The position numbers and the translations under genes were made by a program. Positions 18,050 through 30,225 of a stretch of 35,543 nucleotides of DNA are shown in pieces. The notes under the pieces were generated by a model that saw only the letters and a program-made list of their open reading frames with translations, searched no databases and was not told where the DNA came from. Each line of letters begins with the position of its first letter. Positions within the stretch are counted from its first letter, which is position 1. Origin of the DNA: Sphaeroforma sirkka (lineage: Eukaryota; Opisthokonta; Ichthyosporea; Ichthyophonida); NCBI GenBank assembly GCA_001586965.3, contig LUCW03001464.1, forward strand, positions 1-35,543. Reading direction: 5' to 3'.

Positions 18050-20850
18050 TGTGGTTGTTGCAAATTACTAGTGAAGACTCTTGCTATAATCTTTTATGAA
18101 TGCGCGCTTCCCCCCCTTGTCTTTAGGAATAATTTGTATAAAATAAATAAAAGTGGACTGTAGCTCACATACTTTTATCATGGTCTCGCTTTGCTGCAAT
18201 TCCTTGGGAAGTAATTACCTTCTTATGTGGTACGGTAGCTTGTTGCGTTGTTCCCTGTATTTATGAGAATTTAAATGGTGTTTGTTTGTCAAACCTTTTT
18301 AGTCACGTGTGGACATACTTGTTGTGATTCTTCCGTCATATGAGAAATTAACTTCTCATGATCTCAATGAGATGTTCGGTCCTAGTGACGTCAATTGGGA
18401 AAGTTCGGTCCTGTTGACGTCACTTCATGATGTGCGGTTCTGTACCAAACTATTGATATGTTCACTTTACAGTGGTGATTGTAGTAAGACTTAGTGCAGT
18501 CAGTGTACTTCATGCAGTGCGCTTGTGTTGTGGGTTATCCTTGTTTGTGTTCTTATAAATCGAGTTATCCCTCTCGAACCAATTTATGTTAAATGATACA
18601 TGTGTTCGTTATAGTGATCCTCAGATGTTGGTTCAATGTTCTGCGTGATTTCGCTGGGCTTTGTCAACTTAGATGTTGAAACTACCTTTCTTATTTGTTC
18701 TTCTTATCTGGTATACCCCTATCAATTGTTTAGTTTGTTTGTAAATTAATATAGGTTATGTTGAAGTAATTCTATATTCAACGTTTCAGTGTAGTATTCT
18801 TGTATTCTATGTGCTAGATACAAATTGAAATTTCTACACTATCTTTCGCGATTGTTATATATATTCAGCATACTCAATCAGGTTTATATCTGTTAATTTG
18901 TATGTTATTATGGGTTGTATTGTCCCTATATGAATTTCCAACTATGTCTTGCGTGATTGCAATGTGATGTGTTGTCCTAAACGTTTCATCATCCTTTTCT
19001 ACTGTTCTTCGTATTTAGCATTTTCAGTCATGTCGTTGTTTGTTTATTTGTATGTTATTATGGGTTGGATTGTTCCGGTATAACTTGACGTGTGTTGGTC
19101 TTGGACTGTGTCCCAATTCAAATGTCTTTGATCTCGATAGTCTGATCTAATGCCAAGACTTCCGAGCACTATATTCTAAAGCCTTTCTGTTCTCTGTAAA
19201 ACCATGTGTGAGACATTATTGTGCATAGTGTTCGTATTGTTCTTATAGTATTTTGTGTGTACTATATTATTTATAAAATGTTGGATGGAGATGCCTTTAG
19301 ATGTGATTTCTTCGTCGGATTAGCAAGTGATCATTCTTTGCAGACCCCGGGTTTGCTCGGGTGTTCATGGATGTTTAGTGGTACTATCCTTTTTGCTATG
19401 TAAACTCGCCTACGAGCATTGTGTTGCTGGTTAGACCTCTATGGTGTTGTTAAAGACAATCGATTTGGTGCTTAATGTTCTTGCAGGTGGATTGCCTTGA
19501 ATATTTATTCTTCACCCATATATCGTGTGACTTTGATATTCCTGAACATCATAAATTAATAATAGGTCTTATAGTTTTCCTTATTAATACTGAGTCTTGT
19601 GATGTTTTAGTTGCTTTTCTGCTACTAAATTTCTAAATGTTTTGCGCAGCTTGAATTAGTTACCCCTATTGTTTGTGCATGCATGATAAGAGGGATTCAG
19701 TTGTTAGTCTGCTTGTGCACTGTAACTAAGTGTCCAAACGGTCCCTAAATGGTATAACTTGTGTAGTTGAATGTTGTGAATTTCTTCTACCTCCGTGATT
19801 TGAGGCGGCAGCCCATTAATCTGACTTATACACCCTATTTTCTCGCCTATCGGTTGCAGATCTATTGCTCTTATTTTATCCAACTGGGTTGATACCCTGG
19901 AATCGCCAGTTTGTGTACTTTGTGTTGTTGATTAAGCTGATAATTCATTGTCAATTGTATTAAATCATTCGTGTAACTTGCCATGCATGATACCATTCTT
20001 TGTATTGTTACACTATGTGTGTATCGCGTGTTAGTTGTGCAGGATCCCTGATTTCAATACATTTTCTTGTTCGAAAAGAGTCCCGAAAATTCCCAACATT
20101 GATTAACTAATCAATTTGACACTTATATTTCTTTTCACTCACAAGATACTTCCTTGTCAGCTTATCACACCTTGTCGCGTGTCCAGTTTACTTCTGAAAC
20201 ACGTTCTATTTATCTTGGTTGTCGTGCCAAGGTTATTCTATTGCTTGAGAGGCTCACCCTTCTTCTTCCTGTCTTCCGCAGTCTCAGGATATCGTTTTCT
20301 TTTTGACTGTGGTCCCTCTTTTCTATTCAGGTCCCTTTTGCTTCTCTTCGGCTCCTCTCTTTTGTAATAAAGTTTATATCACAACTAGAGTTTCTTTATG
20401 ACAGAGATATATTCTGTCTCATCTCTTACACCTACTTCAGTATGTTAGGATTCTTGTTGCCTTATCTAAGTAAGGATATTGTCAAAATGTAGAATATGGA
20501 GAGTAACTGAAAGGTACGAGTCAAGGAATACAACTCTTCTCAGGTACAGTTTTCTCAGCTAGGAAAAGTCCCGTCTGAGAGAACTAAACTGAGTCTTTAT
20601 TTGTGATTTCACTAGTATCAGGATTTACTTGAGCATTTCTCTCACACGCGGAGTTCCGGTATAGCTTAACGGTTCTACCGCTAATAATTCTGATGACTCC
20701 AATATCAGAAATATTCCAATTCTAATTCCAAAACTCAATATTTAAAGATCCTGGGTTTTGGGATTTGAACTAGCTTTTTGATAATCTCGTCCCTACTACA
20801 TCGTGGCCCTGCTACTCTTGACCCGATCATTCATTTCGATAGCAAGCGTG
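18050..20850. other. Long T-rich non-coding stretch
   Basis: No coding frame is credible. The + strand is rich in T and TG. It contains a repeated phrase, tttgtatgttattatgggtt, at about 18896 and 19045, and the direct repeat at 18374-18422. It could be intron, untranslated or ancient repeat DNA. Confidence 0.5.
18374..18422 (+). repeat. Direct repeat with two TGACGTCA palindromes
   Basis: Two 20-bp copies (18374-18393, 18403-18422) differ at two positions, with a 29-bp period. Each ends in a perfect TGACGTCA at 18386-18393 and 18415-18422. This octamer is the binding site of CREB/ATF-type bZIP factors in animals and fungi. Use here is unproven. Confidence 0.6.
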
Positions 20851-20854
20851 TCAC

Positions 20855-21247
20855 TTGGGGCCCCGATTTTCTCTATTCTGCGTTTCGCCGCCGATTCCAA
20901 GCCTCCCACAACTGCAGGGCTATAACTATTATGCCATTTTAGACTACGTGTTCGTGGCTCCCAGTGTTGTTTCATTCACTGGTGGATATTCCTTATTTTC
21001 CTTCCCCATTCTCCTGATCTTTTTCTCAAGAACGGCACTCAAACACTTGGCCTCACTCCCTGGTCTTATACTTGCCCAGGTTGATTACCAGCGAGCTTTG
21101 AATATTCGGTCATTATATTCCTCTCTGTCAAATTCTGGCAACAACTGGCCCCCACGTGGTATACGAAACCCACCCCCTACTCTCCTTGTTCCTGTTATGG
21201 CCCTAACTAAGCGCTACCCTTCCGCTCTCAAGCTCGACTTCCGTTAG
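20855..21247 (+). CDS. Unrecognised frame, 130 residues
   Basis: A CT-rich open frame with several hydrophobic stretches (FSFPILLIFFS near 21000). It may be coding DNA from an old element or chance, since CT-rich DNA gives hydrophobic, Ser/Leu-rich frames. Other frames overlap. No family is recognised. Confidence 0.2.
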   Translation: MGPRFSLFCVSPPIPSLPQLQGYNYYAILDYVFVAPSVVSFTGGYSLFSFPILLIFFSRTALKHLASLPGLILAQVDYQRALNIRSLYSSLSNSGNNWPPRGIRNPPPTLLVPVMALTKRYPSALKLDFR

Positions 21248-21853
21248 GAACGAGGATATTCTTTGCCAGCCACTAGCTCAGCAGAAAGTATCTCGTGTGT
21301 GGCGTTGGCCAACAATATATGATCATCTACCAGTGTCTTCTACAGCTCCGACATCATCTGCGTCTTCTCCATCACAACCAGCTTCGGTGATATCACATCC
21401 AAATGGTAAACAAGCAGTTTCCCCCTCTTCCACTTCCCCTACGCGGCTAGCTGCTTTTCCTCCCCAGGAGGTGAGCATCGTACTGTTCTAATGACCGATT
21501 ATTTAGAAGGGTCACTACAGTATGACCACCCAGTGTCTTATTCGTCATCAAGAGCATTGGTTCCTTATCAGCCTCTTACTTCTCAAGAACCGGATGGTGA
21601 GATACTCATGGATTATACTCAAGATGGGCCTCTTTCCCTTGGCTCATCCTATCTACCCTTTTTGTCTAAGGAGTATGATGCAGATTCTGTTTCTCCACAC
21701 CAACTCTTGGGTTGTATAACTCTGCCCCCATCTGCCCCCATCTGCCCCTTCTCGACCCTATTCAGTGTCATCGACGCCTTATTCGATGTACCCCTTACGA
21801 CTACGCGCACCACCAATACTGTCGTTCCCCTTTTTAATTCCCTTACCACGTAG
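21205..21853 (+). pseudogene. Unrecognised Ser/Pro/Thr-rich frames before an LTR3 copy
   Basis: One frame runs through QPLAQQKVSRVWRWP and a Ser/Pro/Thr-rich stretch to a stop at 21491. A second starts at 21491 (MTDYLEGSLQYDHPV) and stops at 21853, just inside the LTR3 copy. The first stop overlaps the second start (TAATG). The low-complexity composition suits a Gag-like or linker region. There is no purine tract before the LTR, so it is not clearly the 3' end of the same element. Confidence 0.25.
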
Positions 21854-22443
21854 AAATACGGCCTCCGGTCAGTCTAAAATATCAAGATCAAATAAGATAA
21901 CATATTGGTTTTTATTTGTATTTAAAATAATTTAATACAAGTTCTTTTTCCAATATTTCCAAAATGTTCTAAATTCACTTTGATGGCTCCAATAGTCCTG
22001 AGTAACTGATATGACTCATTTACTTGGACCTATTTGAGACGATTGTAGATGTAGGATATTATAAACATAATTTTATAATCTCTGAACCACTACTTACAGG
22101 TTTTGGTCTTCCCGCCAATCTCCAAAATCCAACAAGTCTTTTTCTTTTTTTTAACTTTTTTTCAGATGGAACTTTATTTATATTAGCTAATGTATTAACT
22201 TGACTTACGTTCTTATGTCTATCTACAAATAGGCATGTGGTCATGAACACTTAGTACTTCTAGTAAAAATTATTTAATAAAGAACAGCTAGAGGTACGTC
22301 CTGTGTGATCGAGGATATTAAGGCTCTTACCAAGAGGCAGTCCCAATCATTCTTACACAAGCTACCACTGCTAAATCCTAACTGACTTAAATTGTATCTT
22401 AGTTTATATAACATGGTTTAAAACATATAAATCAAGTTGTACC
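21849..22443 (+). repeat. LTR3 copy, + orientation, diverged
   Basis: Reverse-complement match to the 3' LTR of E3 (30226-30821) over its whole length, including tagaaatacggcctccggtc at the start and agaacagctagaggtacgtc near 22283. The first base of the TG end is C here. The last 35 bp have diverged. No gag follows and no PPT precedes it, so it is best read as a solo or truncated LTR. The start overlaps the end of an unrecognised frame. Confidence 0.8.
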
Positions 22444-23753
22444 GCAAAACATATAAGTGACAGGCGCATTCAATTACTGCTCTGGGAGTATATCTAGGTT
22501 ACGCAGCGTGATCGGCGTCACCTCCGCCCACGCCGACTTCGGCGTCTTCTTCAAGAGCAAATAGACATTTAGATATTCAATAAAGCTTTTTTATATCGTT
22601 TATTAATCTCTTGACCTGGCTGTATTCTGGAAGAACTATCCCGGATCCAACAATGGGTTTACTTACTCAGCCAACACTTTAAGGCCATTGCTGAAACAGC
22701 GTGTGGCTTTCAATATTTCCTCTTTTGCATTGAGGAGCATATATTTTTTGTACACAGTGCTGTTCTCCGGCATGACTAGAAGACTACCGCTGATGTTATT
22801 CCTTAGCTGCAGCAACAACCTGAACAATGGGCTACTACGACTCAATACGATGCAGACCAAGGATGGCCCCTTCAATTCTGATGCCTTTCCATGTTTAGTA
22901 TGGAGGTATTCTTTACCACAAGTTTACTTCGAAATGCTCATCGATACATGGTGCACTTGGGTTGTGCGCAATGGCCATGAACTCGTGTAAGATCTTAATG
23001 CTTGGAAATTTACTCGCGACTACAATTCGAGTCGCCATACTATTTCACTATTCCCACTTATAGTATTGTGACTAATCACCCTTATCACCATCCGGGTGTA
23101 GAAAAATCATATTGTCAAAGGTGAATGATGTTTAAGTGTTGGACTCAGACCTAGTCCATCGAGGAACCAATTATCCAAGTATGTTTTTGTATGTTGTGTT
23201 TACGAATGTGTTTCGTACGCCTATTGTGTTTGATCTATTATATATGTGATTTTGTTACAGGTATCATTTGATAGGAAATGTTTTCCCTTTCATATGACAC
23301 CTTATTCAAGTTGTTTGAGTGAATATTCACTGAGTTATGAGTCTTAGAAGTTTAAGTGTATTTGAAGAAATTGTGTTTGTATTTTTAGATAGAATCTAAA
23401 AATAGACCGCGCACGTCCGTTGGAATTTCTTTGGCAAAGGAAATTCTTGAGCCGAAAGGGCAGTTCAATTTTGACGAAAAATAGTATAAATACGGAGTAC
23501 AAAAGTAAATAAAGAGCACTTTCACAGAGTTGAAAAATTCTCACCGGGAAATTGGCATTTGAAAATTATTTTGAATATACCTCCGCCAATAACTCTTTAC
23601 AGATAGCTAATGATCATGATGTTTAGAATAGGAATCGCAAAACACAGCTTATACAAGCCACACAGGCAAATATTTTTCGCTATGATGCTTCAATGATGGC
23701 TATTAACCGCTGTGTTCTGTATAAGTTTAAGACACCTTCTGCATTCGTAACTT
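22444..23753. other. No gene recognised
   Basis: AT-rich DNA with a weak + frame at 22688-22990 that I cannot assign. It contains nothing else I can support. Confidence 0.45.
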
Positions 23754-24143
23754 ATGAGATGGACCCGCGGTCATTCGTGTTTCCAGCAACTTGACTGCAC
23801 TATTCTAAAACATATAAATAGAATCCAAAAAATTGTACATAAATCTGTACAAGCCAGTCGACGGCTAAAATGCACGGCGATATATAGGATCATTCGCCGT
23901 GTTTGTAAAGCTACATTGGGTGCTACGGCTACGATCAGCTGTGGATTCATAGATTCAAGCTTAAGATATAGTCCGAGCCCGTGGGTCTCCATACTCCTGT
24001 CATTCGTGGAACACAAGCTATGCCCGTGTATACAAACTGGGTATTTTAAAAAAAAGTCTGTAAAAGCATGCAACCGTGTTAGCAAAAGTAAGGCTTGCTG
24101 CGGCTTTCAAACAATGGCCTTCGGCTACCTTGTTTCAATATAA
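23754..24143 (+). CDS. Unrecognised frame, 129 residues
   Basis: Open frame rich in Lys, Arg and Cys (KHINRIQKIVHKSV; KSKACCGF). No domain is recognised. A frame on the other strand covers the same DNA. Possibly chance. Confidence 0.15.
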   Translation: MRWTRGHSCFQQLDCTILKHINRIQKIVHKSVQASRRLKCTAIYRIIRRVCKATLGATATISCGFIDSSLRYSPSPWVSILLSFVEHKLCPCIQTGYFKKKSVKACNRVSKSKACCGFQTMAFGYLVSI

Positions 24144-24177
24144 GTCAAATTCGCCCTAATTTGTTTTTTTTGCGGCA

Positions 24178-24348
24178 GTTCATCACTATACCCGTACTCC
24201 TGACAACTTCTTACCTGACGATGGTGCTTTCTTCCGATCATATGTTTCTGATCTTTAATTCACCCGTCTCAAGTCTGCTGTTGATCGCGCTTATCGTTTG
24301 GCTACCATTGTTGACTATCACACTTACCAAATATGAGACACACTGGCG
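24178..24348 (+). pseudogene. Possible retroelement coding relic
   Basis: One frame reads HHYTRTPDNFLPDDGAFFRS, then after one stop FTRLKSAVDRAYRLATIVDY. It looks protein-like, more so than the longer hydrophobic frame (24095-24466) over the same DNA. The family is not recognised. Confidence 0.25.
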
Positions 24349-24460
24349 TACTAAGTATTTGGCTTCCCAAGTTGATTCTTATATAGTTCTCTTTCATGTG
24401 CTTACATTTAGTCCCTATGTTGTGATAGGTTGCTGTTTTCCAGAACGTAAAGGGGGTTGT

Positions 24461-24714
24461 ATTTAACACCTGCGAGTGGCCATTGCTCGACTACCGCACT
24501 GACGGCTGTCTCTGCCCTGACTGCCTCGGTAGCCACAAATTCACCACCAGCCACTTTACCTGCATCCAACAACTGATTCGACGCATCCTGGTAGGTCCGA
24601 AACTGCCGCCCATTAGCTCTGACCTCTGTCTCCAGCAATTACAGAAGTACCATGACTTCCACGGTATCTGAAACTCCACGAACAACTTGGATCTTTTCTC
24701 CAGCTTGTAGAATC
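24461..24714 (-). pseudogene. Gag-like frame next to an LTR3 end
   Basis: On the minus strand, directly after the LTR3 terminus at 24715, the sequence reads LQAGEKIQVVRGVSDTVEV and, past one stop, LLETEVRANGRQFRTYQDA and a helical Ala/Glu/Val-rich stretch. Its place right after an LTR end and its composition suggest the start of an LTR3-family gag. The E3 gag start is outside the window, so this cannot be compared here. Confidence 0.35.
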
Positions 24715-25042
24715 TGTAAACTTCGATGGAAATTACTAGGTTTCAAACTATATTAAACAAAAAATACAATTTAGTCAGTTAGGATTTAGCAGTGGTAGCT
24801 TGTGTAAGAATATGATCGGGACTGCCTCTTGTTAAGAGCCTAAATATCCTCGATCACACAGGGCGTACCTCTAGCTGTTCTTTATTGAATAATTTTCACT
24901 AGAAGTACTAAGTGTTCATGACCACATGCCTAATTTGTAGATAGATATTCTTACACAAGCTACCACTGCTAAATCCTAACTGACTAAATTGTATTTTAGT
25001 TTAATATAGTTTGAAACCTAGTAATTTCCATCGAAGTTTACA
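24715..25042. repeat. Fold-back element made of two inverted LTR3 ends
   Basis: 24715-24945 matches the last part of LTR3 in minus orientation. From 24944 to 25042 the same terminus recurs in + orientation. The arms (24715-24813 and 24944-25042, about 99 bp) are nearly perfect inverted repeats with outer ends TGTAAAC/GTTTACA. The loop is about 130 bp. No target-site duplication is visible in the flanks. Confidence 0.88.
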
Positions 25043-25290
25043 CAAACCCATCGTACCCTCACCCGTCTCTGACACATCCACAGATGCTCCCCATACCCCG
25101 GCAAATCACGCTGTTGATGTACTACTTTCAAATTTCGGTCCAAACCCACTCATCGTTCTTCAGAGGTGGTACGCTACTTAGTAGGTCAACAAGCGAATAC
25201 ATGGCACACTCAATGGTGTCGGGTTTTGTCAGCACCGGCCCGAATCGACCCAGTGCATATCCTCCATTGTCGACTTACTGAATTTACTGA
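25043..25290 (+). pseudogene. Coding-like relic after the fold-back
   Basis: One frame reads DAPHTPANHAVDVLLSNFGP and after a stop VGQQANTWHTQWCRVL, then leads into the shared TDHF end of the dispersed repeat. Function unknown; probably an old mobile element. Confidence 0.25.
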
Positions 25291-25420
25291 CCACTTCTTC
25301 CTATCGATCTCTCCCCAATCTCTACAACGGATATGAAAGCCATACCATATGTACATACTTTGTAACATACATACATTCATACATTGTAACCCATCTTTTT
25401 TTTTGAAATATAAAATATTA
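25283..25420 (+). repeat. Dispersed repeat, copy 2
   Basis: Matches 13640-13745 (see that entry). Here it runs on into short acatacatt repeats and an AT-rich tail. Confidence 0.7.
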
Positions 25421-25654
25421 TCGCTAGAGGCCTAGAGCCTGTCACACGAAACCCTAGCGGTCAACAAAATCTATGAATTTACAAGCCCGCTAAAACGCTG
25501 AAGACCAACCGAAATGTCGTACCTTCTGGGAAACTATAATTACGTTTAGTCTGTTGGTCGTAAGATTCATTTTACTAATATATAGTGACGCATACGACCA
25601 ACCTCTAGACTCTACTAGAGTAGGAATAAACTTGGATATTCTTTTGATTCTATT

Positions 25655-25697
25655 ATTTATTTTATACGCACACGACAGTACCGCGTTGGCTCGACAA

Positions 25698-25729
<32 letters not shown>

Positions 25730-25975
25730 CAAAAAAAACAAACTCAGTACACATATCTGAACTACTGTACATACATATTATATTATATATATATTTGAAA
25801 AAAAGAAAACAATATTTATTTTATACGCACACGACAGTACCGCATTGGCTCGACAAATATTTTAAAAAAAAACAAAACAAAAACAAAAAACAAAAAAAAA
25901 CAAACTCAGTACACATATCTGAACTACTGTACATACATATTATATTATATATATATTTGAAAAAAAGAAAACAAT
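25655..25975 (+). repeat. 159-bp tandem duplication with internal poly(A)
   Basis: Copy 1 is 25655-25813, copy 2 is 25814-25975. They differ mainly in the A-rich tract (pure A25-26 in copy 1, A broken by C in copy 2) and at one base of the ccgcgttgg/ccgcattgg block. Each carries (TA)n near its end. Confidence 0.9.
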
Positions 25976-26009
25976 GCTTCTCGAATCTCGACTGTCTCTG
26001 ATTGACTGA

Positions 26010-26330
26010 ATGGCTGTCGTCTCACACTCGTCTGTCGCCTCAAGTGTCGAGTGTCGACTTCCCAGTTCTCACCCCAGTGCCCACTGATTCAGTCAAAAGT
26101 TAACCCTTAGAAATAAAGTCAACTGTTTCCATTTTTTAGTTTTTTAAAACTGCTCTCCAGTCTCAGTCTGACAGTCTCCAGTCACTCTGGACTCTACACT
26201 GTCTCCCAGTCCCAGGCCCCAGGGCCCAGGGACCAGTGTCCAGAGTCCAGACTACCCAGAGTGCCAGAGTCGGGAGTCCAGACTGCCGGCGAGTGCGAGT
26301 GCGACTCCTGCTGCGCGAATTCCGAATTTC
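26010..26330 (+). repeat. Cryptic simple repeat of CAGTCTC/CCAGAGT words
   Basis: Dense irregular repeats of cagtctc, ccagtc, gagtcc and cagggcc, with mirror-like blocks (ccaggccccagggcccaggg at 26212-26231). GC-rich compared with the AT-rich DNA on both sides. No coding meaning. Confidence 0.7.
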
Positions 26331-26985
26331 TATGTATGTACATACTTAGTCACTATCTCACTATGTATGTAAATACGAAATAGTATTAAATACTCAAGTC
26401 TCAACTACTCACTCTTTAGACTTTTACAGTCAATATTTATTGCTATATTTAGGGTTTAGGCACGAGCGGGTTTTTTTACGGCTTGTCACCGACTGAGCCG
26501 CTGACCCGCTGTGCGGTTGTGGCAATTTGCCAATATTTTGTGTTTGGGGTGGCTGCGGGCGCAGGCTCTACATATGATAGTTATAGTTATTTGTTTTTTT
26601 ATAAAAAAAAAGGTGCATACTTGTGTATTAGTTTGTTGTACGATTAACATTGTATACTATTCCGAGTACTTGAGGTAATTGGTCAACTGTAGTAGTGAAT
26701 TTTAAGATGTAGTATCCATCGCAGGACAATGATTCTATTGGTTTATTGTATAATAGTGTTTTTATATGCTGGGACAGCATTCTCGTATACCGAGTTCAAT
26801 TTTATAGCAATTTTATACGATTTCTGAAAATTGTAAACAAAATCGTAACGAATGCGGATAACCAAATTCTGGCGGCACTTTACGGGTTTTAGGGTTTAGT
26901 TGAAGTATTTTTTATATTTTATTTTGTTTTAAAGTTACCTGGGTTTCTATATACATTTACAAAAAATTTACATAATTTACATGGA
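26331..26985. other. AT-rich intergenic stretch
   Basis: No gene. Contains two short tttagggtttag-like strings (about 26450 and 26887), too few to be telomeric. Confidence 0.45.
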
Positions 26986-26989
26986 CACA

Positions 26990-27051
26990 AAGTTACATAC
27001 ATGTACATACACATACATACATATACATATATGAACACACACACACAAAAC

Positions 27052-27107
<56 letters not shown>

Positions 27108-28080
27108 ATAATAATACATACATACATACATAATACATACATACATACATACATACATGCATGCATGCACACACACGGTACATACATACATACATACCCT
27201 AATACGTACATACATACCTGACAATACATACATAAATATATAGTACATACATACATACATTCACATTGCATAGCGCACGTATACGGCGTACGTACATACA
27301 TTACCTAAAAAACATACATAAATATATTATACATACATACATGCGTTATTGATAATACGTACATGCATGCTTAATAGATACATTCATATATCTATAATGC
27401 GTAATACGCATACATACATACCCTAATGCACATACATAAATATGTGTGATACGTGCGTATACATGCATATTTTAATACATACATACGTTCATAGTAAGTA
27501 CATATATTCATACGGATATATTAATACACATACGTACATACATAGTAGCTGCACGTACATACATTACCTAATACATACATAACATATATTATACATAACG
27601 CGCGTGCGTGCGTGGTACACATGATACGTACATGTATGCTTAATACATACATACGTGCGGTACATACATAATACATAATGCAATACATACATGCGTTGCC
27701 TAATACATACATACAAACATGTAGTGGTGCGTATACGTACATGCGTACTTAATACATACATACGTTTATGCTACGTTACATCTATTCATACAGATATAAT
27801 ACATACATACATACATTGTGCTTACACGTACATACATGCCCTGATGCATACATAAATATAATATACATACAAACTCTTGGCGTTTGCTGCATACACATGC
27901 ATGCTTAATACATACATACATTCATACATATATATAATACCTACATACATGTCTAATACATACATAAACATATAATACATACATACATGCATACTTAATA
28001 CATACATACATTCATAGTACATACACGCATTCATACATATATTATACATACATACATACATAGTACATACATACCTTACG
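26990..28080 (+). repeat. Complex ATAC/TACA microsatellite, about 1.1 kb
   Basis: Nearly the whole stretch is built from acatacatac, with (TA)n at 27055-27102 and a larger-scale pattern in which taatacatac, tgcatgc and acgtacat phrases recur about every 60-100 bp, so a higher-order repeat is likely. All long Tyr/Met/Cys/Val frames in it come from the microsatellite. Confidence 0.9.
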
Positions 28081-28089
28081 TATATTACT

Positions 28090-29760
28090 GATGTGTTATT
28101 CTGCATGTGATGGCCATTTAGCAAATATAAAATATTATATAACATGTATGAAAAAAATCGAAAAAAAAGTACAAGTATTTACCTATTGAGATATTGTTGT
28201 TTTTTGCAGAAAAAAAGAACAAAAAAAACCGCTAAATTGGGTAGAACCGGTAAATTCTGTGATTCCATTGGTTTACCTATCAATCGTGCACTACTTCGTA
28301 CAGGATTTCACTATTTCTGTAGTATGTACGTTTGTTTTAAAAAATAATAATAATATATATCGTAGTGATGTAGTCTCGAGTATTGACATTTGAGAGAGTT
28401 CAAAGTTGACTGTCTTGTGTTTGGGACTGTGAGGAGTGTGGGTGGGGCAGACTTCACACTTTAGTCTTTAGTCTTTAGTGGCCAGCTGACCGAGGAACAT
28501 ATACAAATAAACGTAAAAGTGCATATTATTATTTTCAACGTTTTATACACGTATTTATTATTTTAGGAAATCCAAATATATGTTCATTTTTTTAAAATTA
28601 GGCATATTATTATTTTATAAAATATGCCATATTTATGAAAATATATATGGCATACTTATTATTTTCCTAAAAAAATATATTTCGTGCATGTTTCATATTT
28701 ATTGTTTTTCCAAATATATATATGTTACATTTTATTATTTCTCTTGTATAATTTCCTCATATTAATTATTTCTCCTATATTTCCACATAAATACAACTTC
28801 ATATTATTATGTATTGACATAGCTTGCTATTTATTATGTGTGACGTTAGTTGATACTGGAAGTTTAAAACACATTGATAAACAGTCCTTGTGTGTGCACA
28901 ACACATATGCACAACGTAGCATAGTAATCTAATATATAAAGCTTACACTTGGTTTATGTACACTAAAAAAAAAGTTAAAAGATCTAGATAATAAATAAAT
29001 CATGTGTAATATGACATCTAAACACTTTTTTTTAATGTCATCATTCTGAGTCATAGAACTCGACAGAGATCATTTAGCAGTGAAGCAGGAAGATATACAG
29101 ATTTAATAAGCTGCACTTGGATACTGTGCACTGGGGTGGCATATTTGGGCATGTGGGCTCATATTGTCACTGTATACAAGTCAAATAAACTAACGATCTA
29201 TGTTTTGACTTGTGTATATAATATGTGTGATTGCTTGTCAGTATTTCAACACCACAAGTATAAAACTGAAATAATTATTTTTCTTGCCACCTTTATTTGT
29301 ACCAAGAATCAATTAATTTTCAAATTGGTAACAATTTGCCACCTTTTGACAAAGGTGGCCAACTTGCATCGAGCGAAAACAGGTTAAATTGCAACTGTCG
29401 CTATACTAATGGTACGATAGCTCTGAAGTTGGTAACAGAGCTCAAGGACAATACTATTGATATTTGTGAACAATTATTTGTATGACTTTGAACTATGAAG
29501 TTCACAATGTCCCTTCTGGCAGGATAAGTGACAAGTGTGGATTACGTTTTCTGTGACCAGGATGCGCTCAGGAGACAAATAATCGAATTGACATGTATTA
29601 TGAAAAAAAAGCGTTTTTCCGGTATCACCCGACTTCATTAGTGTCAAAAAAAAGGTGTCCAATTTATGAGTTTGTATTTTTTTGATATTATTTTGTCCTA
29701 TTTGGTATAGTTTAAAAGACAGGGTCTTTCACGCATAGTTGCGAAGTTATATAACTATAA
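28090..29760. other. AT-rich DNA without genes
   Basis: Small frames (28144, 28580, 28684, 29136) look like chance in AT-rich DNA. One hairpin lies at 29338-29359. Confidence 0.5.
29338..29359 (+). other. Perfect 9-bp stem-loop
   Basis: GCCACCTTT, loop TGAC, then AAAGGTGGC. A related gccaccttt lies at 29286-29294 without the partner arm. Confidence 0.6.
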
Positions 29761-29809
29761 ATATGGACACATATGTCCATGAAAACATACATTTATATAC
29801 ACAGACGAT

Positions 29810-29833
29810 AATATATTTATATATATATATACA

Positions 29834-29873
<40 letters not shown>

Positions 29874-29875
29874 GT

Positions 29876-29911
<36 letters not shown>

Positions 29912-30000
29912 GCACATACATACATATATATGTATGTATATATGCATATATTATATATATATATATGTATATATATGCTGTACATTAATAATAATATATG

Positions 30001-30034
<34 letters not shown>

Positions 30035-30099
30035 TAATATATGTAATATATATCCATCTATACATATATATATATATACATATGTATGCATATATATAT

Positions 30100-30151
<52 letters not shown>

Positions 30152-30162
30152 ATATGTACATA

Positions 30163-30198
<36 letters not shown>

Positions 30199-30225
30199 AT
30201 ATATATATATATATATATATACATA
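29810..30225 (+). repeat. (TA)n microsatellite next to LTR3
   Basis: Long TA runs broken by catg, tgta and aatgtaataa phrases. It ends exactly where the E3 LTR begins at 30226. Confidence 0.9.

Noticed and set aside
20650-20780. tRNA or tRNA-derived SINE
   Set aside because: An A-box-like tagcttaacgg lies on the + strand near 20660 and a B-box-like GTTCAAATCC on the minus strand near 20765; they are on opposite strands and no cloverleaf forms.
26919-27301. Met/Tyr/Cys/Val-rich frames of about 100 residues
   Set aside because: They are translations of the ATAC microsatellite; all frames in it stay open.
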